The translations under genes and the position numbers were made by a program. 64,000 nucleotides of DNA from M3007 sp033764075 (GTDB lineage Bacteria > Bacteroidota > Bacteroidia > Chitinophagales > Saprospiraceae): positions 62,001 through 126,000 of the forward strand of contig JANRJH010000007.1 in NCBI GenBank assembly GCA_033764075.1. Reading direction: 5' to 3'. The notes beneath the pieces were generated by a model. That model was given only the letters and a program-made list of their open reading frames with translations. It had not been told where the DNA came from and did not search any database. This document shows, one piece after another, positions 8,942 to 20,100 of this stretch. The stretch's first letter is position 1; each line of letters begins with the position of its first letter.

Positions 8942-11900
8942 ATGCCTGTACGCGTATTTTCGGCACTCCTTTCTGTAAGCAAGATTATCAGTCATTCCGT
9001 ACGGACGGGGTGTCTGCTTTTGTTAACGGGGTACCTGGTTGGCCAGAATGCTTATCGCTTTAACTCCTTTACGACAAGCGACGGACTGCCTTCCAGCTAC
9101 ACGCACGCCCTGGCCTGCGATCCGACAGGCTTTGTCTGGGTAAGCACCCAGGATGGTCTTGCGCGCTTCGATGGACACCGCTTTGTGGCTTTTGATGAAC
9201 TACGCCCGAAAACACCCATCGCCGGAAAGCTCACGCGAAGCATGGTAATAGATCAGGCGGGCTACCTCTGGGCAAATGCAGACGGAAGCTTGTACCGCAT
9301 CGCGCTCTCCACCTATCACGTTGTGGCATTCACCTCGCCTTTGACACCCGAATGCGTGGGTCCGAACGGAATCTGCTGGTTCAAGGGTGAAAGTTGCATA
9401 GGTTTCTTTAATGCCCAACAACAATCGTTAGACACTTTTCAACTTTTTTGGGAAGGGAAAGTACTGAAAATAGGTCAAATATGCGCTGGAAGAGAAAGTG
9501 ATTTATGGATAAGCACCAATAGCGGTGTTTTCCGGTTCGAGACCCGGGGCCGTACCCTGACCCGGCTGCAGTGTGTTGACCCGGCCACTCAAAAGTTGTA
9601 TTGTATGCAGGCAGACCCGCAGGGGATGCTCTGGTTATCGGCCTGGAACAACATGGCGGAGGGGCTGATCAAGGTAGACCCGTACGCCGACAAGGTGCTC
9701 CTCACAAGAGGCAGGCAAGCCCACTCGATTACCAGCACGGATGTCAATGATTTTTTGGTGCTGAACGACTGCCTCTGGATGTGTACCAATGAAGGGGGGC
9801 TGTGCCGGTACGATTTCGCCGCCGACCGGTTCGATTGTTTTTCGGCCAACAACAACGCGCCCGGGGGTATCGGCGCCAATCAGATGCACAAAATAATACG
9901 GGATTCCTTCGGCAACGTCTGGATCAGTTCGGCGTTGGCCCTGTACCGTTTGCCGTCGGAACAACGCACCACCCGGCTGCTGGCCCATGATCCGAAAAAT
10001 GCAAACAGCCTGATATCCAGCCCTGCCACAGCCATACTGCCTGTTTCCGACACCTTGTTGGCCATTGGGACGCAGGGCGGCCTGAGCCTGTACAACCGAC
10101 ACCGGGACGCATTTCGGAACATCCGTTTGCCGGTATTCCGCAACAATACCTACAACAACCAGATTACTGCGCTGGCGCCGGCTGGTGATGGAAAGAGCAT
10201 CTGGATAGGCTCCTGGGCCACCCTCAGCCGCCTGGAGGTGGCCACCGGACGGTTGCCGGAGTACCACGTGGCCAATGACAATGCCGGCGATAACCACCCG
10301 GCGTCCAGCAGGAAAAACCTGCAGGGGGCAGCGCGCAGCCTGCTGCTCGACGCCCGGGGCAACTTCTGGTTTATCGGATATTTCGGACAATTGACCCGGA
10401 TGCCCTCGGGGAAAACCGACCTCGTTTTGGAGAGCGTCCATCTCGGAACTCCCAAAAACCAGGGGTTGAATACGCATGCTTATTGTATGCTGGATTTGCA
10501 GGAAAACGGTCTTTTGATCGGCACGATGGACGGCCTGGTTCGTTACAATCCGGTCGCCGACAGCGTTAGCAGCCTGCCGGTCTCCTTTCCGGGGGCCGAT
10601 TCTACCGTGTGGATCAAAAGTCTTTCCCGGGCCAAAAACGGGGATGTGTTGGTCATAGCCGACAACAAGCCCTTTCGCTACACGTATCAGCAATCGGGTG
10701 GCCGGGCAGTACCCCTCTCCGGCTTTCCCTTTCCGGATAAGTGTCGGCAAATAATCGAAGGCCTGGACGGCTCGCTGTGGATAACCGTGGAAGGGGGCAT
10801 TTACCGCCTGGTGGAGAAGACGGGTTTTTGGCAGTTTTTCGACACCCATTTTCACCTTAATGACAACGGGTTTTCACAGATTCCTTCCGTACCGCCGGTG
10901 ATAGACGCCTCCGGTAACCTGTATTTCTGCGGATCCCGGGGTGTGTCCATCATTTCTCCGGCCTTGTTTGACCACCCCCAAGTATCGGCCCCGGTGCTTA
11001 AAATTGTGGGCATCAAATCCGGTGAAGCCTATTTGCCTACCGACTCGGCCTGCCACCTCCTGCATGCAATCCGACTGCCTTATGACCGGAGCGACCTCTC
11101 GTTCGAATTTGCCCTGCTCAACTCACCGGTGCCCGAGCTGAACCGGTTCGCTTACCGGTTGGGCACGGGCGACTGGGTGGATATGGGCTCCAACCGCATC
11201 GTGCATTTCAGCCGACTGGCGCCCGGCGCGTACGAACTGCAGGTGAAAGCGGCCAACAGCGACGGTGTATGGGTGCCGGAGCCGGTAACCCTGCGCATGG
11301 TTATTTCCCCTCCCTGGTGGCGCTCTGTGTGGGCCATCATCGGATACGTGTTGCTCGTCGGCTGGGGCGTTTATGCCTTTTACCGGTTCAGGCTCCGGCA
11401 AAGGCTGGCCATCCAGGAAACGGAACAGTTGCGGCAACTGGATGCCTTCAAGTCCCGATTCTTTACCAACATCACCCATGAGTTTCGTACACCCCTCACG
11501 GTAATCCTCGGCGCCACGGACCAGCTGGAGGAGGCCGCCGGGCAAGCGCAGTCGTCTGCTTTCGGCAGACAGGTCGCCCTGATCCGTCGAAACAGCGAAA
11601 ACCTGCTCCGCCTGATCAACCAGATACTGGACCTGGCCCGGGTGGACAACAACGCCCTCAACATACAATACATTCAGGGCGATGTACTCGCTTACCTGCG
11701 GTACCTGAGCGAAAGCCTGCACTCGCTCGCCAACTCCCGGAACGTCATGCTCCGGGTGGAAAGCCCGGAAGCCGCGATCGTGATGGACTACGATCCGGAG
11801 CGGCTCCAGCAGATTGTGTACAACCTGCTGTCCAATGCCGTGAAATTTACCCCTTCCGGCGGCAAAGTGGTGATGCGTGTCACCAAAAGCAGCGGCCTGA

Positions 11901-13000
11901 CCGTGTCGGTGCAAGACACCGGTGTGGGCATACCACCGGAAGACCTGCCGCATATTTTCGACCGTTTTTTTCAGGCTAAAAACCAGGAACACAACAAAGC
12001 CGGCGGAACCGGAATCGGGCTCTCCCTCACCCGGGAGCTGGTGCGGGCCATGGGCGGCACCATTCACATGGACAGCACGCCGGGGGGCGGCACTACCGCC
12101 ACCGTTACACTCCCCCTGACAAACACGGCGCCCATGCAACCCGTTCCGACGCCCGTCCACCCCCCGGTGAGCCTGCCGATGCCGGGCGCAACAACGCCCG
12201 ATGCGGAAGAAGGACGGCCCCTCGTGTTGTTGATGGAAGACAACCCGGACGTGGTGGAGTACCTCATCGCCTGCCTGGCGCCCCACTACCGGCTCAGCTT
12301 TGCCTACAACGGGCGGGCAGGTATAGAAACCGCTCTGGAAACCGTGCCGGATATGATCGTCTCCGACGTGATGATGCCCGAAAAAGATGGGCTGGATGTG
12401 CTCGACGCCCTCAAAAACGATACACGCACCAGCCACATCCCCATTGTGCTGCTCACCGCCAAAGCCACGGTAGAAGAGCGCCTGGCCGGGCTGCGCCGGG
12501 GCGCCGACGCCTACCTGGTCAAGCCCTTCAACCGGGAGGAGCTCCTGTCGGTGCTGTCCAACCTGAACCGGCTTCAACAACAGCAGCAGCAACTGCTCAG
12601 GCGGAAATGGGCCCTGGAACCCGGCGCAGCCCCCCTGCCGGAAAAACCGTCGGCGCCCCCTGTCGACGCCCTGGAAGACGCCTTCCTCTCCAGGCTCCGG
12701 GCCGTTGTGGAGGAGAACATTGGCCGGGCAGACCTGTCGATGGACGACCTGTCGAGGGCCATGACCATGAGCTATCCCAACCTGCATCGCAAGCTCACGG
12801 CCCTCACCCGTTTGTCGCCCGTGCAGTTTATCCGAACCCTGCGGATGCAACGGGCAAAACAGCTGTTGCTGGACACCGACAAGCCCATCGGCGAGATCGC
12901 TTTTGAGGTGGGCTTCAACGACCCGCGCTACTTCAGCCGTGTCTTTTCGGAGGAATTCGGCCGCTCACCAAGCGCCATGAGAGAATCCTCCACCTCCTGA
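8942..13000 (+). CDS. Hybrid two-component system regulator (sensor kinase, receiver, AraC output)
   Basis: 1352 residues from ATG 8942. Order: signal peptide, periplasmic two-component-regulator propeller repeats (GFVWVSTQDGLARFDG and similar), a Y_Y_Y domain, one membrane span (about 792-815), a HisKA domain with phospho-acceptor H846 (NITHEFRTP), an HATPase domain (DTGVGIPPEDLP, GGTGIGLSL), a receiver domain with D1142 (SDVMMPEKDG) and a C-terminal AraC-type HTH. This is the one-polypeptide SusR-like architecture that senses glycan fragments in the periplasm and activates neighbouring genes. It lies between the amylase gene and another T9SS gene, the likely targets. I chose ATG 8942 because the open frame upstream runs into the preceding terminator; 7/8 -7 motif TTACTTTG lies at 8907-8914. 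The ligand is unknown. Confidence 0.93.
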   Translation: MPVRVFSALLSVSKIISHSVRTGCLLLLTGYLVGQNAYRFNSFTTSDGLPSSYTHALACDPTGFVWVSTQDGLARFDGHRFVAFDELRPKTPIAGKLTRSMVIDQAGYLWANADGSLYRIALSTYHVVAFTSPLTPECVGPNGICWFKGESCIGFFNAQQQSLDTFQLFWEGKVLKIGQICAGRESDLWISTNSGVFRFETRGRTLTRLQCVDPATQKLYCMQADPQGMLWLSAWNNMAEGLIKVDPYADKVLLTRGRQAHSITSTDVNDFLVLNDCLWMCTNEGGLCRYDFAADRFDCFSANNNAPGGIGANQMHKIIRDSFGNVWISSALALYRLPSEQRTTRLLAHDPKNANSLISSPATAILPVSDTLLAIGTQGGLSLYNRHRDAFRNIRLPVFRNNTYNNQITALAPAGDGKSIWIGSWATLSRLEVATGRLPEYHVANDNAGDNHPASSRKNLQGAARSLLLDARGNFWFIGYFGQLTRMPSGKTDLVLESVHLGTPKNQGLNTHAYCMLDLQENGLLIGTMDGLVRYNPVADSVSSLPVSFPGADSTVWIKSLSRAKNGDVLVIADNKPFRYTYQQSGGRAVPLSGFPFPDKCRQIIEGLDGSLWITVEGGIYRLVEKTGFWQFFDTHFHLNDNGFSQIPSVPPVIDASGNLYFCGSRGVSIISPALFDHPQVSAPVLKIVGIKSGEAYLPTDSACHLLHAIRLPYDRSDLSFEFALLNSPVPELNRFAYRLGTGDWVDMGSNRIVHFSRLAPGAYELQVKAANSDGVWVPEPVTLRMVISPPWWRSVWAIIGYVLLVGWGVYAFYRFRLRQRLAIQETEQLRQLDAFKSRFFTNITHEFRTPLTVILGATDQLEEAAGQAQSSAFGRQVALIRRNSENLLRLINQILDLARVDNNALNIQYIQGDVLAYLRYLSESLHSLANSRNVMLRVESPEAAIVMDYDPERLQQIVYNLLSNAVKFTPSGGKVVMRVTKSSGLTVSVQDTGVGIPPEDLPHIFDRFFQAKNQEHNKAGGTGIGLSLTRELVRAMGGTIHMDSTPGGGTTATVTLPLTNTAPMQPVPTPVHPPVSLPMPGATTPDAEEGRPLVLLMEDNPDVVEYLIACLAPHYRLSFAYNGRAGIETALETVPDMIVSDVMMPEKDGLDVLDALKNDTRTSHIPIVLLTAKATVEERLAGLRRGADAYLVKPFNREELLSVLSNLNRLQQQQQQLLRRKWALEPGAAPLPEKPSAPPVDALEDAFLSRLRAVVEENIGRADLSMDDLSRAMTMSYPNLHRKLTALTRLSPVQFIRTLRMQRAKQLLLDTDKPIGEIAFEVGFNDPRYFSRVFSEEFGRSPSAMRESSTS

Positions 13001-13066
13001 GAGGATTGTCCACCTGAAAAATAGAATTGTCCAACCGCTTTGAGAGAATGCTGAACATGCCCAACC
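12979..13066 (+). promoter_or_regulatory. Phased direct repeats, candidate regulator operator
   Basis: Four imperfect repeats start at 12979, 12999, 13021 and 13042 (GAGAGAATCCTCCACC, GAGAGGATTGTCCACC, ATAGAATTGTCCAACC, GAGAGAATGCTGAACA), 20-22 bp apart, about two helical turns. The first lies in the last codons of the regulator gene and the rest in the gap before the next T9SS gene. AraC-type regulators commonly bind phased direct repeats; binding here is inference. Confidence 0.45.
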
Positions 13067-13078
13067 GGCGTTGGCCGA

Positions 13079-13086
13079 CACCTTTG
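13079..13086 (+). promoter_or_regulatory. Candidate -7 element of the T9SS gene at 13128
   Basis: CACCTTTG matches TAnnTTTG at all but one defined base and lies 42 bases before the ATG. No clear -33 element is seen. Confidence 0.4.
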
Positions 13087-13127
13087 TGCCAGCCGATAAT
13101 GGTTGTTTTTCAACAAATTAAAACAAT

Positions 13128-16100
13128 ATGAAAAAGCATTCTTTCTCTTTGCGCAACTGGACAAGCACCTACAGCCGCTGTATGGGCCTGCTGTTCTTCC
13201 TGATCTTGTCCTGGAGCGGAACGGCGCACGCCCAGAAAACCTGGACCGGCGCGATTAGCGACAACTGGGCCGTTGCCGGCAACTGGAACCCGGCCGGTGT
13301 ACCCGGGACGGCCGACAAGGTTACGATTTCTTTCCTAGGCTCAGGAGGCGTTTACCCGCGTATTTACAGCGGTACTGCGGCTAAAACCGGCCAGGTAGTG
13401 GTTGAATTGGGCGCTAGTTTGACCATAGACGAGGGCGGCTCGCTGGAAATCAGCACGACCGAATTCTCCGGGATGGCGGTTACCGGTACGGTGACCAATG
13501 GGGGCATCATCCGGGTAAAAAAGGCCGATTTTCACTTGTTGGACAACGCCGGCACGTTTACCAACAGCAATGGCGCAAGCATCTACCTGGGCGAAACCAC
13601 CTCCTCGCCTTACGCCTGCAAGGAAGAGGGTATTCGGAACGATCAAAATGGAGTGTTTAAAAACGAAGGCGCAGACGCCGTCATCATTATCTACAACGTC
13701 GGAAACAACGGGATACTGTTGAGTTTCGGCAACAACACGTTTGAAAACTCCGGCGTGATCAACATCTTCAACACCGGCATGAACCCCGCAACCAAAAATA
13801 CGGCCGATGGCGTTGACGTGCGTTCCGGCACGTTCACCAACCTGTCCACCGGTTCGGTGAGTATTTACCGCGCTGCTGCAAACGGATGGTACTGCCGGGG
13901 AGGTAGGACCACAAACAACTACGGCACCATCAACATCTTCCGCACCGGCGTGCTGGCGACCGAGGAGGATTTGCGGGAGGGGATGTCAAACTACGGGTTT
14001 ATTAATAATTACGCCGGCGGCGAAATTAATATTGATTCCACCGGTAATTCCGGTATTTTTAACAACGGATTTGTGGAGAACAGGGGAGAAATCAACATTG
14101 GCACGTCCTACACCAATTCCATTGAGAGCGCTGGGATGGTCAATATTACCGTATTTTACAACAGGGCAGGTGCGGCATTACACATCAAAAATACAAAAAG
14201 TGACGGCTTTGCAAACTTTGGACTTGGGGGGACATTGCTCAATGAGCCGGCCGCTGAAATCACCATTGACAATGTTCTGGGAGATGGTTTTTCCCATGCG
14301 GGTTTAACGTCCCTGGACAACCGGGGCAAGTTGCAGATCGGTAAAAACGGGCCCATTGGAAACTATGGGTTTAATTGTCTTACGAATGTTGTCAACCAAT
14401 TCTCCGGCGAAATTACCATCGAAAATACAGGATCCGACGCCCTGCGTATCGACACCATCATTTTTCCGGATCGTTGTCAATTCATCAACGCGGGATACCT
14501 GCAAATCGGCAACAGCAACAGCTCGTCGTCCAACATTCCCGGCATCAACATCAAAGAGGCCGTCACCTTTTCCAACGTCGGTTGCGGCGTCATTGAATCC
14601 TACCAGAAAATACTGAACGCCGATACGCTCCTGAACGAAGCTTTCATGTACCTGTTGGGCACCGCCGCACACAGCAATACCGGCGACTGGATCAACAACG
14701 GCGTGATCCAGGACGGCAATAACAAGCTCAACGGGGTGTCCGTCACCAACAACGACATCATCATCAAGCCCGTTACAGGCGAGTGCGTCGTTGCCAACGC
14801 CCTCCAGAAGGGCGCAGGGAACAACGTGACCGTGGCCGGAACCTGGCACAAAAACACCGGCCTGAGCGATCCGGCAGGTACATACAGCACCGCCAACAAC
14901 CAGTTCACCATATCGGGTTTGTCGGAAGGTACCCATACCTTGTATTTTTCGGCAACCGACAATGAGTACGGCTGCGCAAAAACGTTCTCGATTCCCTTGA
15001 CCTACAACGATGTCACCAAACCGACGGTCACCTGCCCGGACCCCATCACGGTGGAAGCCAACAGCCAGTGCGGAGGCGCCGTGCCCAATGTGATTCCCTC
15101 GGTCACCAAGTCGGACAACTGCTCCAACAACATCACACTGTCCCAGTTGCCCATTGCCGGAACCGCTCTGTCGGGTCACAACGACGTCGAAACGGTCGTG
15201 GTGACCGCCAACGACAACAACGGCAACACCAACACTTGCAATGTAAAGATCACGCTAAAGGATGTGACGCCGCCGGCCATGACCTGCCCCGACCACGTAA
15301 CCGTGAACGTCAACCTGGCGAATCCCTGCCGGGCACAAGTGTACAACATTGACGTCGCTTACGTGGAAAATTGCAGCGTATCGGGAATTAACCATTATGG
15401 AGAAGGCGATACCGAAATTCCCAACACGCAGGGCCAGGCCAGCGGTACCATTTTTAATGTTGGAACCACCACGATGGCGTATTCCGTCGTTGACGGCGCC
15501 GGGAACTATTACACCTGTTTCTTTACGGTAACCGTGAACCCTTGTGTCACGCTGGAAGGGTCGATCGCCTGGTCCACCGACACCGGCCAGGGCGTAAAGG
15601 ACGCCACGGTGAATGTCACCGGCGACGGCAGCGGCAGCGGCATGAGTGACGCAAACGGCGATTACTCGATCGTGCTGGTAAACGGCGGCAACATCATGCT
15701 TAAACCGGTGAAAAACATCAACAAGTTCAACGGCGTGACCGCCGCCGACGCTGCACGCATCCAGCAGCACATCACCGGCGCCGGCCCCCTCGGCGCACCC
15801 TTCCCGCGCATCGCCGCCGACGTGAACAAGAGCAACTCCATCACTACTGCCGACGCTAACCTCATCACCCAGGCCCTCCTGGGTAGCCATGGGGCCAACA
15901 ACATCTGGAACACCTCCTGGCGCTTCGTCGACGCCGATTACGTGTTCCCCAACCCGAATGCGCCCTGGAACTTCCCGGAAAGCGTGTCGATCCCGAACGC
16001 CGAAGGCGACATCACCGGCATCGACTTCATCGGTATCAAGCTCGGTGATGTGGCCACGCCCTGGGCCAACCCCCAGCAACGCCCCCAGCCGGTGGCGCTG

Positions 16101-16769
16101 CGCGCACCCGACCGGGTGTTGCAGGCCGGCGACCGGGTTGACGTGGTCTTCGCTGTCGACGGATACACCGACGTCGCCGCCTTGCAGTTCGTGCTGCGCT
16201 TCGATCCGGAAAAACTGGCCTTCGGGTCGATCCACACGCCGCCGGGTGGCCCGCTGGCCGACGAACACTTCGGCGTGGCGCAGGCACAACAAGGTGAACT
16301 GCGCGTCGTGCTGGCCAGGCCGCAAGGCGAAACGCTGCCCGACGGCACGGCGTTTTTCACCCTGCAATTCACGGCAACGGCAAGCGGCGACCTGTTGAGC
16401 AGCCTGCTCACCCTCGACGAGGCGTTGATGCCGGCGCTGGCCTACACCACGGACCTGTACCCGCAGCCCGTTCAACTGGCGTTCACGCAGGCGAGCACGA
16501 GCGCAACGGATGTGGCCCGCGAAAACCTGACCCTAGGCGCCCGCCCCAACCCGGCAAGCGGCCAGACGACCCTGCGCTTTTACCTGCCCGTGGCAGCCGA
16601 CCTACAATTGCGTCTGCTCGACGCCCAGGGGCGTCTGGTGAGTGTGCATAGCGATTATTTCCAGGCGGGTACGTTTGAACAGCGTGTGGAGCTGCCTATG
16701 GCAGGGCTGTATTTTGCGGAGCTGGTTACGCCTTACGGTACGGTTACCTGCAAGGTGATCGGGGAGTAG
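13128..16769 (+). CDS. T9SS-secreted beta-helix/HYR protein with dockerin-like and cohesin-like modules
   Basis: 1213 residues. Signal peptide to about residue 36 (GTAHAQ). The first domain begins with the common surface-protein motif WTGAISDNWAVAGNWNPAGVP. Residues about 80-600 are Asn/Gly-rich short beta repeats (for example NNGF.NRGEINI), likely a beta-helix. Residues about 626-805 form one or two HYR-type Ig-like domains (PTVTCPDPITVEANSQCGGAVP). The cassette follows: carboxypeptidase-regulatory-like domain (about 809), two dockerin-like repeats (about 862-925), a type B cohesin-like domain (about 989-1120, DRVLQAGDRVDVVFAV) and a T9SS type A tail (about 1133-1213). It lies between the two hybrid regulators and is a probable target of one. 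No enzyme signature is visible; adhesion or scaffolding is the best guess. Confidence 0.9.
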   Translation: MKKHSFSLRNWTSTYSRCMGLLFFLILSWSGTAHAQKTWTGAISDNWAVAGNWNPAGVPGTADKVTISFLGSGGVYPRIYSGTAAKTGQVVVELGASLTIDEGGSLEISTTEFSGMAVTGTVTNGGIIRVKKADFHLLDNAGTFTNSNGASIYLGETTSSPYACKEEGIRNDQNGVFKNEGADAVIIIYNVGNNGILLSFGNNTFENSGVINIFNTGMNPATKNTADGVDVRSGTFTNLSTGSVSIYRAAANGWYCRGGRTTNNYGTINIFRTGVLATEEDLREGMSNYGFINNYAGGEINIDSTGNSGIFNNGFVENRGEINIGTSYTNSIESAGMVNITVFYNRAGAALHIKNTKSDGFANFGLGGTLLNEPAAEITIDNVLGDGFSHAGLTSLDNRGKLQIGKNGPIGNYGFNCLTNVVNQFSGEITIENTGSDALRIDTIIFPDRCQFINAGYLQIGNSNSSSSNIPGINIKEAVTFSNVGCGVIESYQKILNADTLLNEAFMYLLGTAAHSNTGDWINNGVIQDGNNKLNGVSVTNNDIIIKPVTGECVVANALQKGAGNNVTVAGTWHKNTGLSDPAGTYSTANNQFTISGLSEGTHTLYFSATDNEYGCAKTFSIPLTYNDVTKPTVTCPDPITVEANSQCGGAVPNVIPSVTKSDNCSNNITLSQLPIAGTALSGHNDVETVVVTANDNNGNTNTCNVKITLKDVTPPAMTCPDHVTVNVNLANPCRAQVYNIDVAYVENCSVSGINHYGEGDTEIPNTQGQASGTIFNVGTTTMAYSVVDGAGNYYTCFFTVTVNPCVTLEGSIAWSTDTGQGVKDATVNVTGDGSGSGMSDANGDYSIVLVNGGNIMLKPVKNINKFNGVTAADAARIQQHITGAGPLGAPFPRIAADVNKSNSITTADANLITQALLGSHGANNIWNTSWRFVDADYVFPNPNAPWNFPESVSIPNAEGDITGIDFIGIKLGDVATPWANPQQRPQPVALRAPDRVLQAGDRVDVVFAVDGYTDVAALQFVLRFDPEKLAFGSIHTPPGGPLADEHFGVAQAQQGELRVVLARPQGETLPDGTAFFTLQFTATASGDLLSSLLTLDEALMPALAYTTDLYPQPVQLAFTQASTSATDVARENLTLGARPNPASGQTTLRFYLPVAADLQLRLLDAQGRLVSVHSDYFQAGTFEQRVELPMAGLYFAELVTPYGTVTCKVIGE

Positions 16770-16823
16770 GATACCATTTAGTGGGGGTACGGCTTCAGAT
16801 GCAAGGCCGTACCCCTGTTTTAT
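15549..16823 (+). repeat. C-terminal cassette copy 3 (cohesin type B)
   Basis: The dockerin part and T9SS tail match the other copies closely, but the cohesin-like domain is type B (GSIHTPPGG, GVAQAQQGELRVVLARPQGE), shared only with the gene ending at 28235. The copy continues through the terminator. Confidence 0.85.
16784..16823 (+). terminator. Terminator after the 13128 gene
   Basis: A perfect 10-bp stem GGGGTACGGC/GCCGTACCCC with a 12-nt loop is followed by TGTTTTATTT. The rest of the 16770-17165 gap is AT-rich and holds two exact TAnnTTTG motifs (below); I see no convincing gene in it. Confidence 0.9.
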
Positions 16824-16878
16824 TTAGGGCAGCAAGTATTTTATAAAACATTTTGTTTTTTTTTATTTTTCATTTTCG

Positions 16879-16886
16879 TACTTTTG
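16879..16886 (+). promoter_or_regulatory. TAnnTTTG -7 motif without an obvious gene
   Basis: TACTTTTG is an exact match. A second exact copy lies at 16981-16988. Neither precedes a recognisable coding region, so they may start a leader or small RNA ahead of the 17166 gene, or be chance in AT-rich DNA. Confidence 0.3.
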
Positions 16887-17149
16887 CCTGCTCAACTCTG
16901 GTTGATCATGGCAATCTGTTTTTGGCGCTCAAGCTGTCGCGTAATGCCGAATTGGCGCGAAAAAATTGGAAAAAAATCTTTACTTTTGGGGATGTTTTGG
17001 AAAACGAACTGCGCGCACAGATGTTTTTTCAAACCTTAACCCTTTACATCTACATCGTAAGCGGTATGTCACAAGGAGCACAGCGTATGTCGTTGTTGTA
17101 CAGATTCGTGCCCGGCTTTTTTATGGGCAAGCGTGAACCAACCCGGCTG

Positions 17150-17157
17150 TAACTTTG
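17150..17157 (+). promoter_or_regulatory. -7 element of the second hybrid regulator
   Basis: TAACTTTG is an exact match ending nine bases before ATG 17166. It rules out the GTG at 17133 and implies a very short or absent 5' leader. Confidence 0.55.
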
Positions 17158-17165
17158 CAACAGCC

Positions 17166-20100
17166 ATGCATCCCCGGGTCTTCAAATGTCTGCTCCTTTG
17201 TCTGTTCTCTATGCCGTTCGTCGGTGTGGCACAACGCACAACAGCCCAGATGCTGGGTGTCGAACAGGGCTTGTCGCAGGGCATGGTGTTTGATTTGTTG
17301 CACAGTCGGGACGGCTATCTGTGGACTTCCACCAAGGACGGGCTCAACCGTTACGACGGCTATCGGTTTGAGGTGTTTGTCCCCGATCCTTTTGACCCAT
17401 TTTCCGTCGCAGCCAGTGAAATTAGCCGCATGTTTGAGGACAGCCGGGGGTGGCTTTGGTTGTGCTACGCAGGTGGCGTAGATGTGTATCCACCTGGCGG
17501 CAGGCGCTTTTTTCATTTGCCTTTGGCTGGTTTTTCCGGGTTTGAGGGCTATCCGACGACCCTTGCCGAACAGTCCAACGGCGCGATATGGTTGCTGTGC
17601 AACGGTTTTTTATGGCGAATCGAACTGCCGGAAAGTGCGCTGCGCGAAGCCGACGGTGCAGACAATGCCTACCCTGCCTTCTCCTGCCAAAAGGTGGAAG
17701 CGCCCGAAAACGGGAACGGCCCCGGCTTCCACTCCCTGTGCAGCAGAAAGAACGGGGAGCTGTTGGCCACTGCGAAAAAGAGCCTGTTCCGGATCTCCGG
17801 TTCGTCGGGCGCGACACCCCGCCCGGAATTCCTGCAAACGCTCGATGAAGAATTTTTTTTGCTGGGAGAAGACACCTGCCGGGGTGTTTTCATGTACTCG
17901 CATGACGAGTTGTGGCGGCTCGACGACCCGTTGTCTCCACCCCAGAAAGTCTTTGCCCTCGCGGAGGCACAAGCCTGGCATGTCGGCCACGACGGAAGCG
18001 TATGGGGCGTAGTCAAGGGCAAAACCCTGTACCGTTGGCGCACCCACGCCCCAGGGTGCCAGGTGCGGCTGGAATTAACATTGCACTTTCAGGTTCCGTA
18101 CACGCCGAACGAGGTGTATTACTTCACTGCCCTGACCTCGGACAACAACGAAAATGTATGGCTGGGCGCCAGTGGATATGGCATGTACAAGTTACAGACG
18201 GCGCCGCCCAAGTTTCGCAGCTACCTGCCCCTCATCAGCTTGCGTCAGCTGGTGGAAGACCCGTCAGGGAACCTGTTCAGCATGCGCCATGGGCAAACGA
18301 TTTACTACGGAAAAAACTTTGATGAACAAGGCCCTAACCCCTGGATAGCTGGTTTGCCGGCAAATGAGCAGGCTGTTTGCATCCGCTTCGACCGGCAGGG
18401 AAATGGCTGGGTGCGTTGTCATTCGGGCAACCTGTACCGCGTGGATGCGCAAACCAAAGCAGCTACAAGGATTGATCTCGGCGGCATGGGCCTGCTGATC
18501 GACCGCCACGGACGTGCGCTGGCACTCACCAACGAGGCGTTGCTGGTGTACGACCCCGCTACGCGCAGGACAATCCGCCACGCGTTCGGCAAGTCCCTCC
18601 GCTTCCAGCAAGACGCCTCGAATGAGCACATCTTCCTCTACGAAGACGGTGCGGACAACCTGTGGATTACCGCTTTTGACGGACTCCTTCAGGCCGCCCC
18701 GGAGGCGGATGGCTACCGGTTCCGACACTTTACCAACGATCCCCAAGACCGCCGTTCGCTCTCCAGTAATTTCGTATTGTGCGTGGCCGAAGACCCCGCC
18801 AGCCCCCGGCGCTATCTGTGGGTCGGCACCAAAGGCGGCGGGCTAAACCGCCTCGACCGGTCATCGGGCCAAATGACCCATTACCTGCCGGAAGACGGAC
18901 TGCCCGACCGCGTTGTGTACGGCATTTTGCCCGACAACCGGGAACGGCTCTGGATCAGCACCAACAAGGGCCTGTGTCGCGTGTCTTTTTCCGGTGAAAC
19001 GCCCGTTTTCAAAAATTTTACCACCGCCGACGGCCTGCAGAGCAGTGAGTTCAACAGAAGCAGCTTTTTAAAAACAACAGACGGCACGCTGCTGTTCGGC
19101 GGGGTCAACGGCGTTACCGTTTTCCACCCCGACAGCCTGCGGTTCCGAAACAACCCGCCCCCCACCCGCATCGTGGGTATTCAGGCAGGCGCCGAGCGGT
19201 ACCCACGGCCCGAGGACCTGCCCCGACGGCTCTCGCACCGCCAAAACCTGCTGCTTTTTGAATTCGCGGCCCTGGATTTCACCAACCCTTCGCAAAATCA
19301 GTATCGATACCAGTTGATTCGCTCCGACCTGTTCGGCCGCCGTCCCGAAGCGCCCTGGGTAGACCTCGGCGCCCGCAACAGCGTGCAACTGGCCAACCTG
19401 TCGCCGGGCCGCTACACCTTCCGCGTGCTGGGCAGCAACGACGAGGGCACCTGGAGCCTGCAACCTGCCGAAGTGCAGTTCACCATACGCCCGCCCTGGT
19501 GGGCCACCGGGTGGGCCTACGCCGCCTATGTCGTTCTCCTGGGCGCCGCGCTGCTTTTTTATGCGCGCTTCCGCTGGCGGAAACGGGCGATCGAACAGGA
19601 AGCCTTGCGACTGCGCGAGCTGGACGCCTTCAAGATGCGCTTTTTTACCAACATCACCCACGAGTTCCGAACACCGCTTACAGTGATCCTGGGCATGACC
19701 GAGCGCCTGGAAAGCGACGAGGCCGTCTCCGGCCTGCCCCTCGCGAAAAAATCGCTCCCCCTTATCCGCCGCAACGGCGAAAACCTGCTGAAACTCATCA
19801 ACCAACTGCTCGACCTGGCCAAACTGGAATCAAACGCATTGACGCTGCATTACGTACAGGACGACGTACTGCCTTACCTGCGCTACATCGTCGAAAGCCT
19901 GCACTCCCTGGCCATTGCGCAACAGGTGACCTTGCACACGGAAACCGACCAGGCACAAATTCGGATGGCCTACGACCCCGAGCGCCTGCTTCAGATCGTG
20001 TACAACCTGCTGTCCAATGCCATCAAGTTTACCCCGGCCGGCGGAAAGGTGGTGCTGACCGCTGCGCTGGAGGCGCCCGCCGGCGCTCCGCCCAACCTGA

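Noticed and set aside
16853..17152. 99-residue frame upstream of the second hybrid regulator
   Set aside because: Non-ATG start, no recognisable domain, overlaps two promoter-like motifs and the -7 element of the next gene.
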